This document shows positions 1 to 10,010 of a stretch of DNA of 64,000 nucleotides, piece by piece. A program made the translations under genes and the position numbers. Source of the DNA: Cylindrotheca closterium (Eukaryota > Bacillariophyta > Bacillariophyceae > Bacillariales > Bacillariaceae). Each line of letters begins with the position of its first letter. Within the stretch, counting starts at the first letter, position 1. A model generated the notes under the pieces. The model was given only the letters and a program-made list of their open reading frames with translations, was not told where the DNA came from and ran no database searches. Location of the stretch: NCBI GenBank assembly GCA_933822405.4, contig CAKOGP040000080.1, forward strand, positions 31,482-95,481, in the 5' to 3' direction.

Positions 1-1527
1 CACTTCGTCCACGTTGAAACCACAGGATTTATCAAGGTCGTCGTATTCTTCCTGAACATCCTCTGTCTTCAAGTTGTCAGCCACTCCGAGAATCTTCTTA
101 TATACCACTAGCTCGACACAAATGAATCTACAGAGAGTACCGCGTTCCTCTGTTGATAAAGTCTTGTTGGTCTGTTTCCCAGTTTGTCCTTGGATGGTAT
201 TCATGACTGTGTATAGCCCAGCCGTCTCATTCATCATAGGGTGACCACTCCATAACTTGATCGTCGAGTTCAGATCCCCCAAGACATCTCTGGTACGAAT
301 CAAATTGATTGAAACGTCGCGTGGTGTTGGATCGCTGAAATGGGTGGCATTTGTCACGTTCACAGCATCGGCGAGTCCTTTCCAGAGCAAGAGTTCTTCC
401 AAGTAGGTCTCATAGTTGAAAAAGTTGTGTGCATAGCATGGTACGTCTCCGCGGAGACACTTTTTGGCGAGCTGAATGCATTCCTCCTTTTTGGGATCCG
501 TACCATTCATGGGCGGGTCGGCAATCAGAACCTCTTGAATCATTGGACCAATATCACCACTGTAGCATTTGTAATGGAATGGAATAGCATACAGCTGTCC
601 AGGTATGCTGTGTTTGAAGAATCCCACTGCCTTGACGCGGTATCGTTCATAGTAATACCAGCTGACCATTCGATCCACAGGGTTGCGGACATTTATAATA
701 AAGTTGGAGTAGCTATTCACAGTCGTAAAAATATTTCGAAAGTGAATGTGCGTACGCGTTTTGGGTGGAAAGGCGATCCGGCACATTTGATCTTGGAGTA
801 CAATTTTTCGTTCCGCTGCGGTCATGTCCTCCAATTGTTTATTGATTGGCATCATGCTGAGAGTGTGGTTCCGAATCATTTGTGCCTTTGTGCGAAACCT
901 GGAAGCCTTGAGTATGCCTTGACATGCTTTGGTGGCTTCCCGGAACATGAACATGAGTGAAGAGCCACCTGCTTTTCCAACATGTACAAACATGAAATCT
1001 CGAAATGGATATGGGTCGTCATCGTCTGTAGTAGTGTTATTAAGCTGAAGTGAGACTGCTGGCGTAGTTGAAATGTCTCCACCTGTTGGCTGCGGCACTT
1101 CTGTAACGGCTGTTGTTTCTGCCGCAGTGGTTGCTTCCGGTTCTTCTGTATCGTTAGCAGTTTTAATATTGCCAGTGGTTTCACCTTCAGGTTCCTCTGT
1201 GGTTTCTTGTGGTTCGGTTGGTCCTCCTGACACGTTATTGAAAGCAGCTATATTTTGTTCAGCACCTTCTGCTGTTGTCGTTGTCACTTCGTCCGTTCTA
1301 CGTTCTGTGTTTACTTCTTCTTCTTCTTCGTCATCTTCATCTTCTAATGGTGGTACAGTTGCGTTACTCTCCTCCTCTTCCATTTGTAACTCCTCTGCAC
1401 TGGAGGTTCCTGTCGCCGTCGTCTGAAATGTGGCGGCGCTGATGGGAGCAGGTGTTAATTTTTTTCGTATATTCAGAAAGGGAACACATACCAGCAAAAA
1501 AACGGAAATAGCAACCGGGCGCTTCAT
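1..1527 (-). CDS. Type II membrane sulfotransferase (3' end outside window)
   Basis: The minus strand is open from an ATG at 1527-1525 to the window edge, 509 codons with no stop, so the C-terminus is missing. A short basic start (MKRPVA) is followed by a hydrophobic segment at about residues 5-20, as in a Golgi signal anchor. A T/E-rich acidic stem runs to about residue 170. FVHVGKAGGSS (about 178-188) matches the PAPS 5'-phosphosulfate loop of carbohydrate sulfotransferases. NVRNPVDRMVSWYYYE (about 275-290) matches the 3'-phosphate-binding motif with its Arg and Ser. NxT/S sites such as NGT, NVT, NAT, NST and NET suggest a lumenal domain. Family knowledge: such enzymes transfer sulfate from PAPS to glycans in the Golgi. 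Substrate is unknown. The family call is strong and the glycan substrate is inferred. Confidence 0.8.
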   Translation of the reverse strand, partial: MKRPVAISVFLLVCVPFLNIRKKLTPAPISAATFQTTATGTSSAEELQMEEEESNATVPPLEDEDDEEEEEVNTERRTDEVTTTTAEGAEQNIAAFNNVSGGPTEPQETTEEPEGETTGNIKTANDTEEPEATTAAETTAVTEVPQPTGGDISTTPAVSLQLNNTTTDDDDPYPFRDFMFVHVGKAGGSSLMFMFREATKACQGILKASRFRTKAQMIRNHTLSMMPINKQLEDMTAAERKIVLQDQMCRIAFPPKTRTHIHFRNIFTTVNSYSNFIINVRNPVDRMVSWYYYERYRVKAVGFFKHSIPGQLYAIPFHYKCYSGDIGPMIQEVLIADPPMNGTDPKKEECIQLAKKCLRGDVPCYAHNFFNYETYLEELLLWKGLADAVNVTNATHFSDPTPRDVSINLIRTRDVLGDLNSTIKLWSGHPMMNETAGLYTVMNTIQGQTGKQTNKTLSTEERGTLCRFICVELVVYKKILGVADNLKTEDVQEEYDDLDKSCGFNVDEV

Positions 1528-1567
1528 TATTGTCGCTGATGCGTATATGTGTGTATATATTATTGTT

Positions 1568-1587
1568 GAGAGAGAGAGAGAGAGAGA
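1568..1587. repeat. (GA)n microsatellite
   Basis: A GA dinucleotide run about 40 bp upstream of the sulfotransferase ATG, probably in its 5' leader or core promoter. Confidence 0.85.
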
Positions 1588-2255
1588 TGCTGCGATACAC
1601 TGATACGCAATGAACAAAACACCATAGTAGCGCAGTTTTCAGGTGAGAAAAACTCAATGACCAAATATTGCGAGGTTCTGATTCGCGCGAATGAATCAAT
1701 CCGGTCGCATCGTCTCAGTCATTTCACAATCCTGCACCACTTTCGAAGGGGTGGCCAATTTGTAAGCATGTCTACGTCGCTAAAGCACCCTTCAGCGAGG
1801 AACAGATGACCCTAGTAACAGAGCTCTTATAGTACTATCAGTGAACTTTCTTGGTTCTGCAATTTGCTCAGGTTTGACTTCACACGAACATCACAGTTTT
1901 ATTTAGCCATGCCCTTTCCTCGTCCTTTAAGACTCATTCAACGATGAGTTCGATGATCATACTAGATACATGATAGCGCAGCTTCAGCGTATTAGAACGA
2001 TGAGTTAACGAGCGAGCTTAAAATACAAGGTACAGACGTAGGCGTTGGACTACATCGACTAGATCATTGCCATCACACCGCAAAAAACAAAACGGTCGCA
2101 CGGTCGCATATCATATTCAAATTGTCGAATATACCCGTATAGTTACAATATAATATACTCTCCAATGCACCAACCGCACCTCTAGCTAGCTGCGATATAT
2201 GCCATACGTTTGACCGTGAATCAACACGTTCCGTGGAAGACTCCCAAAACAGACG
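1588..2255. other. Intergenic, divergent promoters
   Basis: Lies between the divergent sulfotransferase (-) and coiled-coil gene (+). No convincing ORF, RNA gene or long repeat was seen. Both promoters must be here, but no strong TATA element stands out. Confidence 0.6.
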
Positions 2256-4973
2256 ATGGAAAGGACGTATTCCCAGATTGCGCAAGCAAGCAATGACCAG
2301 CAGCAACAACCACAACAGCAAACAGATTTACAAGTGAAGCAACCACAACCACAACAGGAACAACAGCAGCAGCAACAACAACAGCAACAACAACAACAAA
2401 CAACCATGCAGATACAGCTTCCATCTGCCACGTTTGGACCACAATCCCAGCAACGGCCAGCGTCACCGTTCATGCCGCTGGATTTATCAGGGACGACCGT
2501 CTTTGATTGGGTGGCCGCTGCTACCGGCAACAATAATGCTGCTACGTGTACTATTACAAATAATCAAGACGACGAACACATGGCTATTTCCGATGATGCG
2601 AACAATGGCAATGATACTGTTCATGGTACAGCAACAGTGTCAGCATTTCAGGACATTAAACCATTGTCATTGAGCATGGATCCGACTAGTACTACTGCTA
2701 CTACTACTGCTACCCGGCCATCATCACTCTTTGTGGAAACCAAGAGGATGAGTCCGCTTGCATCGTGGATCACCAATGATGACACTACTACTTTTACAAA
2801 CACCAATACCTTCAATCCACAGGAGTATCAGTTGATGGACCCCAAGCATCAATCACTCTTCTTTTTGCAAACGGCAGCGGAACAAGAGGCTGTCAACAAA
2901 GCGATTGAACGGGAGAATGCGCTGCTGCATCAGCAGTTGATTGACATGGCCCAAGCAAAGACGCCAACTTCCTTGGACACTTCTATGGAAGAGGCTAGGG
3001 AGCAGTTGCAGCAACAAACGTTACAAGAACAAGAAGAAAGACAAAAAGCTCTGGCCAAGGAAAATGCCAAGATCCAAATCAAGCTAGCCCAAGTCCAATG
3101 GAGGGGTCCGGAACCGAAACTGGCTCCAGCGGTTGAACAGAAACTATCAGACTTTGAACAAGAACGACTCGAGGCCATGGAAGTCAAGAAGCAAACCGAG
3201 GAACAGGTAGCAAAAGAGAATGCCCGACTGAAACTCAGATTGGCCCAAGTGCAATGGAAACAACCGACGCATTTGGACGACACCGTCCAACAACGCCGCA
3301 AAGAACTGAAAGAAGAACGCCGCAAAAGTATGGAGGAACGAAAGCACAAGAATCAGATATTGGCCAAGGAAAATGCTCTTTTGAAGAAACGATTGTCTCG
3401 AGTGCAAGGGAAATTGTCTAGTCATCTCGACACCTCGGTCGAGCAACGAAGGCTAGACTTGGTGGAAGAACGTCGCAAGAGTTTGGAACAACTCCGACAA
3501 GCCCAAGCTCGTCAAGCAAGCAGCACCAGTACTACTCCTCGCATGACGACCAAATCTCCCACCAATACGACGTTAGACAATTCTATTGTACAACGACGTC
3601 AAGAGTTGGAGAATGAGCGACGGCGAAAGGCCGAACGCAAACGACTGGAACTGCGGGCCCACAGCAAGGCCATGAAGGAACGCTTGAACCGCGTCAGGGG
3701 AAAGGAACAAAAGTCTCTAGACAAGGCTACCAAATCCAAACGTACGGAACTCCAAGAAAAGAGAGCCAATGCTAGATTAAAAGAAGAACAAGAGCAAAAG
3801 AGACACGGTGCCAAGTTTCGCAAACGTATGTCCCAATTCTATGAGTCGGAGGAATACCAAGACAACTCACCCGTGGCCACCATTCAGCGCTTTTCGTTTG
3901 ATCATGACGAACGCCGCAAAGTGCAAAAGAAGAAACAACAAGAGGCGTTGCAAAAGAAAAAGGAGGAAATGGAACAGCACAAGAAGGAATTCTTGAAACG
4001 GACCCGTGGTATCAAGCGTGGTCGTACCAACAAATCGTTGGATGCCGAAGTCGAAGCTTTGCGCAAAGATTTGGCCCAAAAGAGCATTAGTGACAATCAA
4101 GAACGAACGGAAAAGATTCGCAAGCAGAATATGGAATTCCACAGTCGCGTCAAGAATGTCAAGGGCCGAGGACACTCATCGTTAACAACTGCCTCGAAAC
4201 TACGATTGGAAGCCACCGCGGAACGGCGCAAAACATTGACTGCTGACAACAATGTCAAGCCCAAGCAACAATTGTCCGATATTTCTGGAAGAGAGACCAA
4301 GTCGCTAAGTGGTGTGGTGCAATCTCTGCGGTCCGACAAGGAACAGTCTAGAAAACAAGCCATTATGCAAAAGCACAAGGAATTGATGCAACACCAAAAG
4401 TCCTACAAGAAACGATTGTCGGATGTGACATCCAGAGATTGCATGAAGCTGAATGAAACGACCCAAGCCGTTCGGACCCAACGAAATGTCAAACGCAACA
4501 CGGCCGTTCGGGAACGACAAAGGGAACTTCAAAAGCACAAGGCTAAATTACAGAAAATGGTGGAGAATGTCAAGTCGCCCATTCAACAAATGATTAGCAG
4601 CAATAGTTCTACTACTGCTTCGTCGCCTCCCTTGAACTTTTCCAAGACGAATCGGTCCGATACAGCAATGGTCACTCCGTCACCTATTTCCTTTGGTACA
4701 ACAACAGAGATTCAATCGACTCAACAACAAGTTCCAGGCACGATCAAACTATTTGATTTCCAAACCATGTCAAATGCTACAACTCCCGAAAGTATCCTTC
4801 AAGCAGCCAAGAAGTTGTCCAGTGAGAAAAATAAATTCTTGGGACAAAAGCGAATTGTCGAGGCCTCTCAACGGAACCAGCAACTGAAGGATCACAACTT
4901 AAAATTGCGACAACGGTTGGCACAATCGGCAGCAGCTTCCATTCAAAAGTTGGAATCCACTATTACTCCTTAA
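2256..4973 (+). CDS. Poly-Q, ~50-residue-repeat coiled-coil protein
   Basis: 905 residues from an ATG at 2256. Residues 1-60 are Q-rich with a run of about 13 Gln. Residues ~60-210 are N/T/S-rich and probably disordered. From about residue 220 to 770 the protein is a highly charged helix built of about ten degenerate units of 45-52 residues. Each unit begins with a segment like N-A-x-L-K-x-R-L-x-x-V-Q/R-G, followed by S-L-D-x-x-V-x-x-R-R-x-E-L-x-E-E-R-R-K-S. The motif reappears near the C-terminus (LKLRQRLAQS). There is no signal peptide or membrane segment. I recognise no named family. A cytoskeletal or scaffold role is likely from the shape alone. No intron is visible. Confidence 0.8.
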   Translation: MERTYSQIAQASNDQQQQPQQQTDLQVKQPQPQQEQQQQQQQQQQQQQTTMQIQLPSATFGPQSQQRPASPFMPLDLSGTTVFDWVAAATGNNNAATCTITNNQDDEHMAISDDANNGNDTVHGTATVSAFQDIKPLSLSMDPTSTTATTTATRPSSLFVETKRMSPLASWITNDDTTTFTNTNTFNPQEYQLMDPKHQSLFFLQTAAEQEAVNKAIERENALLHQQLIDMAQAKTPTSLDTSMEEAREQLQQQTLQEQEERQKALAKENAKIQIKLAQVQWRGPEPKLAPAVEQKLSDFEQERLEAMEVKKQTEEQVAKENARLKLRLAQVQWKQPTHLDDTVQQRRKELKEERRKSMEERKHKNQILAKENALLKKRLSRVQGKLSSHLDTSVEQRRLDLVEERRKSLEQLRQAQARQASSTSTTPRMTTKSPTNTTLDNSIVQRRQELENERRRKAERKRLELRAHSKAMKERLNRVRGKEQKSLDKATKSKRTELQEKRANARLKEEQEQKRHGAKFRKRMSQFYESEEYQDNSPVATIQRFSFDHDERRKVQKKKQQEALQKKKEEMEQHKKEFLKRTRGIKRGRTNKSLDAEVEALRKDLAQKSISDNQERTEKIRKQNMEFHSRVKNVKGRGHSSLTTASKLRLEATAERRKTLTADNNVKPKQQLSDISGRETKSLSGVVQSLRSDKEQSRKQAIMQKHKELMQHQKSYKKRLSDVTSRDCMKLNETTQAVRTQRNVKRNTAVRERQRELQKHKAKLQKMVENVKSPIQQMISSNSSTTASSPPLNFSKTNRSDTAMVTPSPISFGTTTEIQSTQQQVPGTIKLFDFQTMSNATTPESILQAAKKLSSEKNKFLGQKRIVEASQRNQQLKDHNLKLRQRLAQSAAASIQKLESTITP
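2361..2402 (+). repeat. CAA/CAG tract encoding poly-Gln
   Basis: Mixed CAA and CAG codons near the start of the coiled-coil gene. Codon mixing interrupts the pure triplet repeat. Confidence 0.9.
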
Positions 4974-5467
4974 AAAAACAAAACAAAATACAAGATGCAT
5001 TGGGGGTTGGGAGTTAGATATATAATCAGAGCATCACATAGAGCCAATAACAAATTAGGTTATCATGTTTGGCATAGATAATCATATTCAAGATCAATTA
5101 TGTATCATAGATATCGCGTAATAGTGGCACTATGCTCTAGGATGATCCAACGGGCCATTTTTGAGAGCGTAACCAAGAACTGTGGACACTGGTAGCCACA
5201 TTGTCACGTTGCGCCCATGTAGGCAGAGATGAAGATGTATATATTTATAGTATCGTAGTATATATGGCCAACCGTCTTTGCGGTTGTTCCAAAAGGGTAT
5301 GCTGTCGCAGTCAAGATGTTTTGGTGCAGATATAAGCAGATGCGTCTCATGCCAAGGACGATTCATCTCCGAACCCTGTTTTCGTGGCTCGATGCTGCGT
5401 TTCGAAAACAGAGACCATGCTACTGATGTAGATAGGAATGGATCGAGTTTGTGTATTCCTGTATTCC
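4974..5467. other. Convergent 3' intergenic
   Basis: A-rich sequence directly follows the coiled-coil stop. The rest is the 3' flank of the 7TM gene. No gene or repeat was seen. Confidence 0.6.
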
Positions 5468-6847
5468 TCATACCGACTCGGCGAAAGATCCCTCCATCAT
5501 GACTAGTTCCCCTGATGTAATTGTATGCCATTCCTCTGGCTCAAGGCCCATGGATGATTCGTATGGTGACCCACTTCGACTCTTCCCACTGCCTCTCCTA
5601 CTTCTACCTCTCTTCGTTGGCGATTCCTCATGTCTGTTACCTTGCACAACCAAATCATCCTCGTCATCCGAGAGTCCCAAAAAGAGTTCACAAGATTTTT
5701 GAATTTGGTACTGAATGTCAGAATCATCGTCGCCATCTTCCAGTACACCGTCGTAGTCTTCCAGTACAGGCTCTTCCCGGGACGAGTAGGAGGGCATCTC
5801 TTCCGTGTCTTGGTGGCTCGTTTCCTTGTTTTGCAACATTGGTTTATTGGTACAACAATAACAACAATCGACATATTTACAGCAATCCCAAAAGAACTCA
5901 TGACAGGCCCTTTGAATATCGGGTTTGAACCAACAAATGACCGCCGAGACGGCCCCTTGCAGATGGGCCCAGGCTCCGCCAATTACCACATACCAGGTCG
6001 ACAAGTAATTGCTTCCCACAAACACCAATCCCAAGGCGGGGACCCACATGACAAAATACACCAACAGCAATCGCAAAAAGACCATGAGCGTCTTGCGTTG
6101 ATTCTGATCCGGCAGCAAATTATGGTAGAGCATGTCCACTACTACATAGCAAATGTACAACAATGGCAGCACAAAGACCAATGGAGCATACAATAGGTAA
6201 AAGAACATTGTGCTTTCTGTGTCAAAGGGCATTGGCAGGCAAAATACACCGCTGTAGACATTGTTGCGAATGGGCCACCACGATTCATCTTCGCCCCAAT
6301 TGGACCAGGTGGCCATGAATATGGAATAGACGTACACAGCGCAAGATTGAATGGCGACGTGACGTCTCGTAGGTGGATGGTACCGAATGGCCTTGCGGGA
6401 ACACCACAACATTCGATGCAGTTGATAAACCACAATGGCATTGATCCAAGCCGAGGAAGTGATAGCAAAAATGCAATACAAGGACTGAAAAACACACGCG
6501 TCCACCGAAAAATAGCGTCCGAGATGGACATTCAAGCCACAGGATAAAATGCAGCAGAAATTGAAGAAAATGTCCGGCCCCATTAGAAACAGAATATAGG
6601 TGTTGAAGGAGTTTCGTCTCGTCTTTTTGTCACGGAGCATGCTGATAAAGACAAAGAGCATCAAGACTATCGACAGCACCAATATGGTCAGAAAGAGGAT
6701 CCATTGGGACTCCATGGTTGCATCCGATGGTGCAGCGACTAACCTGTCGTAGGTTGTACTGTTCTCATCCAATTCCCATTCTCTCACTTCAATCTTTACG
6801 CCGCCACGAACCGAGGAGGAGTCATCCTCAAGTCGGTTGACTGCCAT
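5468..6847 (-). CDS. Seven-transmembrane receptor-like protein (GPCR type)
   Basis: 459 residues from an ATG at 6847. An N-terminal ~45 residues, with an NST glycosylation site, precede seven hydrophobic helices at roughly 47-69, 80-103, 116-141, 160-180, 212-240, 252-277 and 281-303. Helix 3 ends in VVYQLHR where a DRY-like motif would sit. Helix 6 contains MWVPAL, like the CWxP of class A receptors. Helix 7 runs into CWFKPDIQRACHEFF, resembling the helix 8 junction. A Cys-rich membrane-proximal segment (KYVDCCYCC) could be palmitoylated. The ~120-residue tail is acidic with S/R-rich sites (RGRSRRGSGKS) suited to phosphorylation. The canonical NPxxY is absent. The ligand is unknown. The 7TM topology is directly visible; G-protein coupling is inferred. 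Confidence 0.7.
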   Translation of the reverse strand: MAVNRLEDDSSSVRGGVKIEVREWELDENSTTYDRLVAAPSDATMESQWILFLTILVLSIVLMLFVFISMLRDKKTRRNSFNTYILFLMGPDIFFNFCCILSCGLNVHLGRYFSVDACVFQSLYCIFAITSSAWINAIVVYQLHRMLWCSRKAIRYHPPTRRHVAIQSCAVYVYSIFMATWSNWGEDESWWPIRNNVYSGVFCLPMPFDTESTMFFYLLYAPLVFVLPLLYICYVVVDMLYHNLLPDQNQRKTLMVFLRLLLVYFVMWVPALGLVFVGSNYLSTWYVVIGGAWAHLQGAVSAVICWFKPDIQRACHEFFWDCCKYVDCCYCCTNKPMLQNKETSHQDTEEMPSYSSREEPVLEDYDGVLEDGDDDSDIQYQIQKSCELFLGLSDDEDDLVVQGNRHEESPTKRGRSRRGSGKSRSGSPYESSMGLEPEEWHTITSGELVMMEGSFAESV

Positions 6848-7486
6848 TGTGCCTATTTCAGGTTGTGTTCAACTGTTATTGATGATTCACAGGTGAGAAC
6901 GCGCCTTGGCTCTTGCTCTGCCTGGATATGGGAAGCCTTAGTTAGATGCGAGAGAAGAGATGAATAAGGTGCAAAATGTTACCCTTTCTAGTATACGAAT
7001 CCAACGAGCAGAAGTTCGCTTTTGTTGAAGTATCCAGTACCGCATGCTGAACTTATGATCGTGTTTTGGAAATCGAACTTATTTTATCGCAATAAGTTGA
7101 CAGGAAAACAATAAGATCCTCGCACGATCGACATTTAGGCATTTCATCAAAAAGTTGAGCGGAACCGGTCAATTTCTTGTGATCATAAGTGATGTGTAGA
7201 TAGGGTCTCATTCTTTAAAAACACACTTAGTTAGAGAACAGCGAAAAGAACAAAGGAAGGACTCTCCTTCCGCCAGCACTAAAACAAGCCACCAGCCAGC
7301 CCTGTATAGTAGTCGCCTTGGTCCTTTATCGGGAACATGGTCGACTTGATCGACTTCTTCGGCATCACAGGAACGGCCGGGAAATAGAAATTTAGCATAC
7401 AATTCTTGGGAGTAAATATTGATTTTCCACGTATTGTATATATCGTAGACAATCCCATTGATTCTGCTTCTATTTAAAGATCAAAC
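6848..7486. other. Divergent intergenic
   Basis: Promoter region for the 7TM gene (-) and the BAR/GST gene (+). No ORF with gene-like content and no repeat was seen. Confidence 0.55.
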
Positions 7487-9847
7487 ATGAACTCCAGCTC
7501 TCAACAACCACCTTCCAAGAACGGGGATGAAAACAACCAAAAGACTGACGAATCCAAAGTAGTATCCGAAACTGAGGATTGTTTGCCATTTTCAGGAATG
7601 GCGGATGACGATGATGAAGTATCTCATGATGGTGACGACCAAGACAGATCAATTCCAGCATCCGTTGAAACGAATCAGTTTGAAAGAAAAATCTCTGCAT
7701 TAGCTGCGGATGGAAACGACAGCCTAAATAACGAGGATAATCCACAACAAGAACCTTTGGCTGCTGACACCAACCATTCTACTGAAAACGGGACTGCAAC
7801 TACTACGGATGAGGCAAAAAGTACTGATGATATGCCAACAATTCCGGACGACCACCAAACTGGTTCGTTTCGATTTTATTCAGATGAAGGAATAGAAGCA
7901 CCTGATGCCGGTGCTCAGCTTCGAATCGCAGATCATGGTGAAGAAGAAAAGGTATCCGAAGATAATCGGGGCATCCTCTTGCCGCGTCATCTAGCGCTTC
8001 GTTCGCAATATATTGCCAGCAACTCCCAAGCCGACACTCGTAGTACCGAGACAGGTAGTATTACTGCGTCCGTGGTCAATGAGCCGCATCCAGGATTGAA
8101 CAAAAACAATCGAGTCTCCTCTCGATTGATACTGGCACAAGAAACCGACATGATTCCCGTCAATCACAGTCGGGGATCCGAAGTGTCCTTCAAGGTCAAA
8201 GCTTTTGAGAGCATGAAACAACACTTGAAGAGTCTAGTACAGGCAGCGGAAATTCATGTACAGTCCACTCTAGAATTGCAACAAGCTCACCGAACGGTAT
8301 GTATATAGTTGTTCCTGTGGAAACCACCAGCAGATTTAACATTTGGTCCTAACTTATTGCTATCCTGTTTACCACCTATATAGTTCTTTTCGTGTCTCGC
8401 CGACATGGCGGATGATACTCCCCTCAAGGGCGTGGTGGGAACTGCGGCCAATCATGGACAGGAAACTACGGTCTTGAATCCCCAACAAGTCGCCGTGGAA
8501 GAAGATTTCACTACTGTCCAAAATGAAAAGTACATACGAGAGATTTTGAGGCATGCCGAGGATTGGTTGGAAGCTTGCATGGTACAAGTCGATCAGAAAC
8601 AAAAGGAATATCAAGAACTAGAACGAAGGTATTTTCATTGCAATACCAAGACGGCTCGATTGCGCAAACGAGCCAGGAATGCCGACTCTTGGAATTTAGA
8701 ATTTGTCTCACAACAGATTCATCCGCATCTCGAAAAGTCAGAAGCGGAATTGGCGACGCTTATCCAAGAACACAAGGACAAGGCTAATGAAGTTTGCTTT
8801 CTACTGGATGAATTCACTGCTCATGGATGGAAGGATCTCTATCCATTGGTCGAGAGTAGCATGGAATGGGAAGTGGATCGATTCCAGCACGACGAGGACA
8901 CCAACGGACAAGTGCTCCCCGTAGCTTTGGAGACTATGCAAGCAACTTTCCGAATGTTGCAACAGGAAGAAATGAATAAACCGCGGTCGGTCCATGGAAT
9001 AGCCCATCTGCCACAACTTCGTGAAACCGAGCAAGAACAAGATGGCGGAGTGGAAGAAACCAAATCTGAAACACGAGAAGCACCACAATTACAAATTGAT
9101 CCATCCAAACCAACATTGTTTTTGGACGACGCCGATCCCTTCACGGCGCGAGTCTGGATTACCCTATTGGAAAAGGAAGCGGATCCCTTGCATCCCACTG
9201 GATTTCACGTCATTCCCGTCTGCAACATCAACGCGGGTGATCCCGGATTGCAATTGCTCAATTCGATTAACCAAAAGACGTCTCCCGTGTTGGTGCACAA
9301 TGGAAACATTTTTGCGGATAGCATTCGAGTTTCGGAATATATTGACAAGGCCATTCGGCATCCACTGTATCATTCCATTCCATCACTTTTGCCATCCAGA
9401 CCCATTGATACCTTCAACATGAAGACATTTCTGAAGCGTCATGCCAGGATATCAGATGTCTTTTACAATTTGATGGATAGTGACGATGATGATGCCCGCC
9501 CCCAATTGGCCCAAGAACTCTTTGACTTACTTGGTATGATTGACAGGGACTTGCAAAAGTTCCCAGGACCTTATCTCTGCGGATCTCAATTCACTTTGGC
9601 GGACGTGAGTATCTTCCCCTTTGTGGAACATATTAATATCATTCTTGCCAGTTTTGGAGGAACCTCTATTCCCGAATCCTTGTCCTTTCTATTGGAATGG
9701 TATGAGGTGGTATCGCGGCGCCCGTCCGTTCAAATGGTCACGGCGGATCCTTTGAACACGGTAGGAACCAACGATCAAGGCAAAACGCGAGTGGAATACT
9801 TGATTGAATACCACCAACAGAGGTGCGACTATGTGGCAGATGCATAG
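7487..9847 (+). CDS. BAR-like plus GST-like fusion protein (2 exons)
   Basis: Exons 7487-8296 and 8384-9847. The 87-bp GTATGT...TATAG intron is phase 0, and both halves are open across the join, giving 757 residues. Residues 1-235 are acidic and disordered. From ~240 to 430 a long helical region (FKVKAFESMKQHLKSL, then LQQAHRTFFSCLADMA across the splice, then YQELERRY) resembles a BAR membrane-curvature domain. From ~512 a GST fold follows: SPVLVHNGNIFADSIRVSEY is the thioredoxin-like half, and GSQFTLADVSIFPFVEH is the classic GST C-terminal helix. In the first GST motif DPFTARV stands where omega or DHAR enzymes have CPFxxR, so the catalytic Cys is Asp and activity is doubtful. No signal peptide. 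The GST call is firm; BAR is inferred from helix pattern. Confidence 0.72.
8297..8383 (+). other. Intron, phase 0
   Basis: GTATGT donor after ACG and TATAG acceptor before TTC. Exon 2 continues in the same reading frame into the long downstream ORF. Confidence 0.8.
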
Positions 9848-10010
9848 GTACAATTTATTACTAATGATGCTTTGTATGATAGTACTAGTGATGCTTTGTA
9901 TGATAGAAAGAGATAGAACACAAGTAGGTCCAGTTGCGGTGTCATTTCGTGCTCCAGCTGGACAGGCCACCCGCCCAACCGCAATTGAAACACTGGAAAA
10001 TAATCGGTAT

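Noticed and set aside
340..960. 206-codon plus ORF
   Set aside because: Antisense shadow of the sulfotransferase, whose minus-strand frame is open and carries family motifs.
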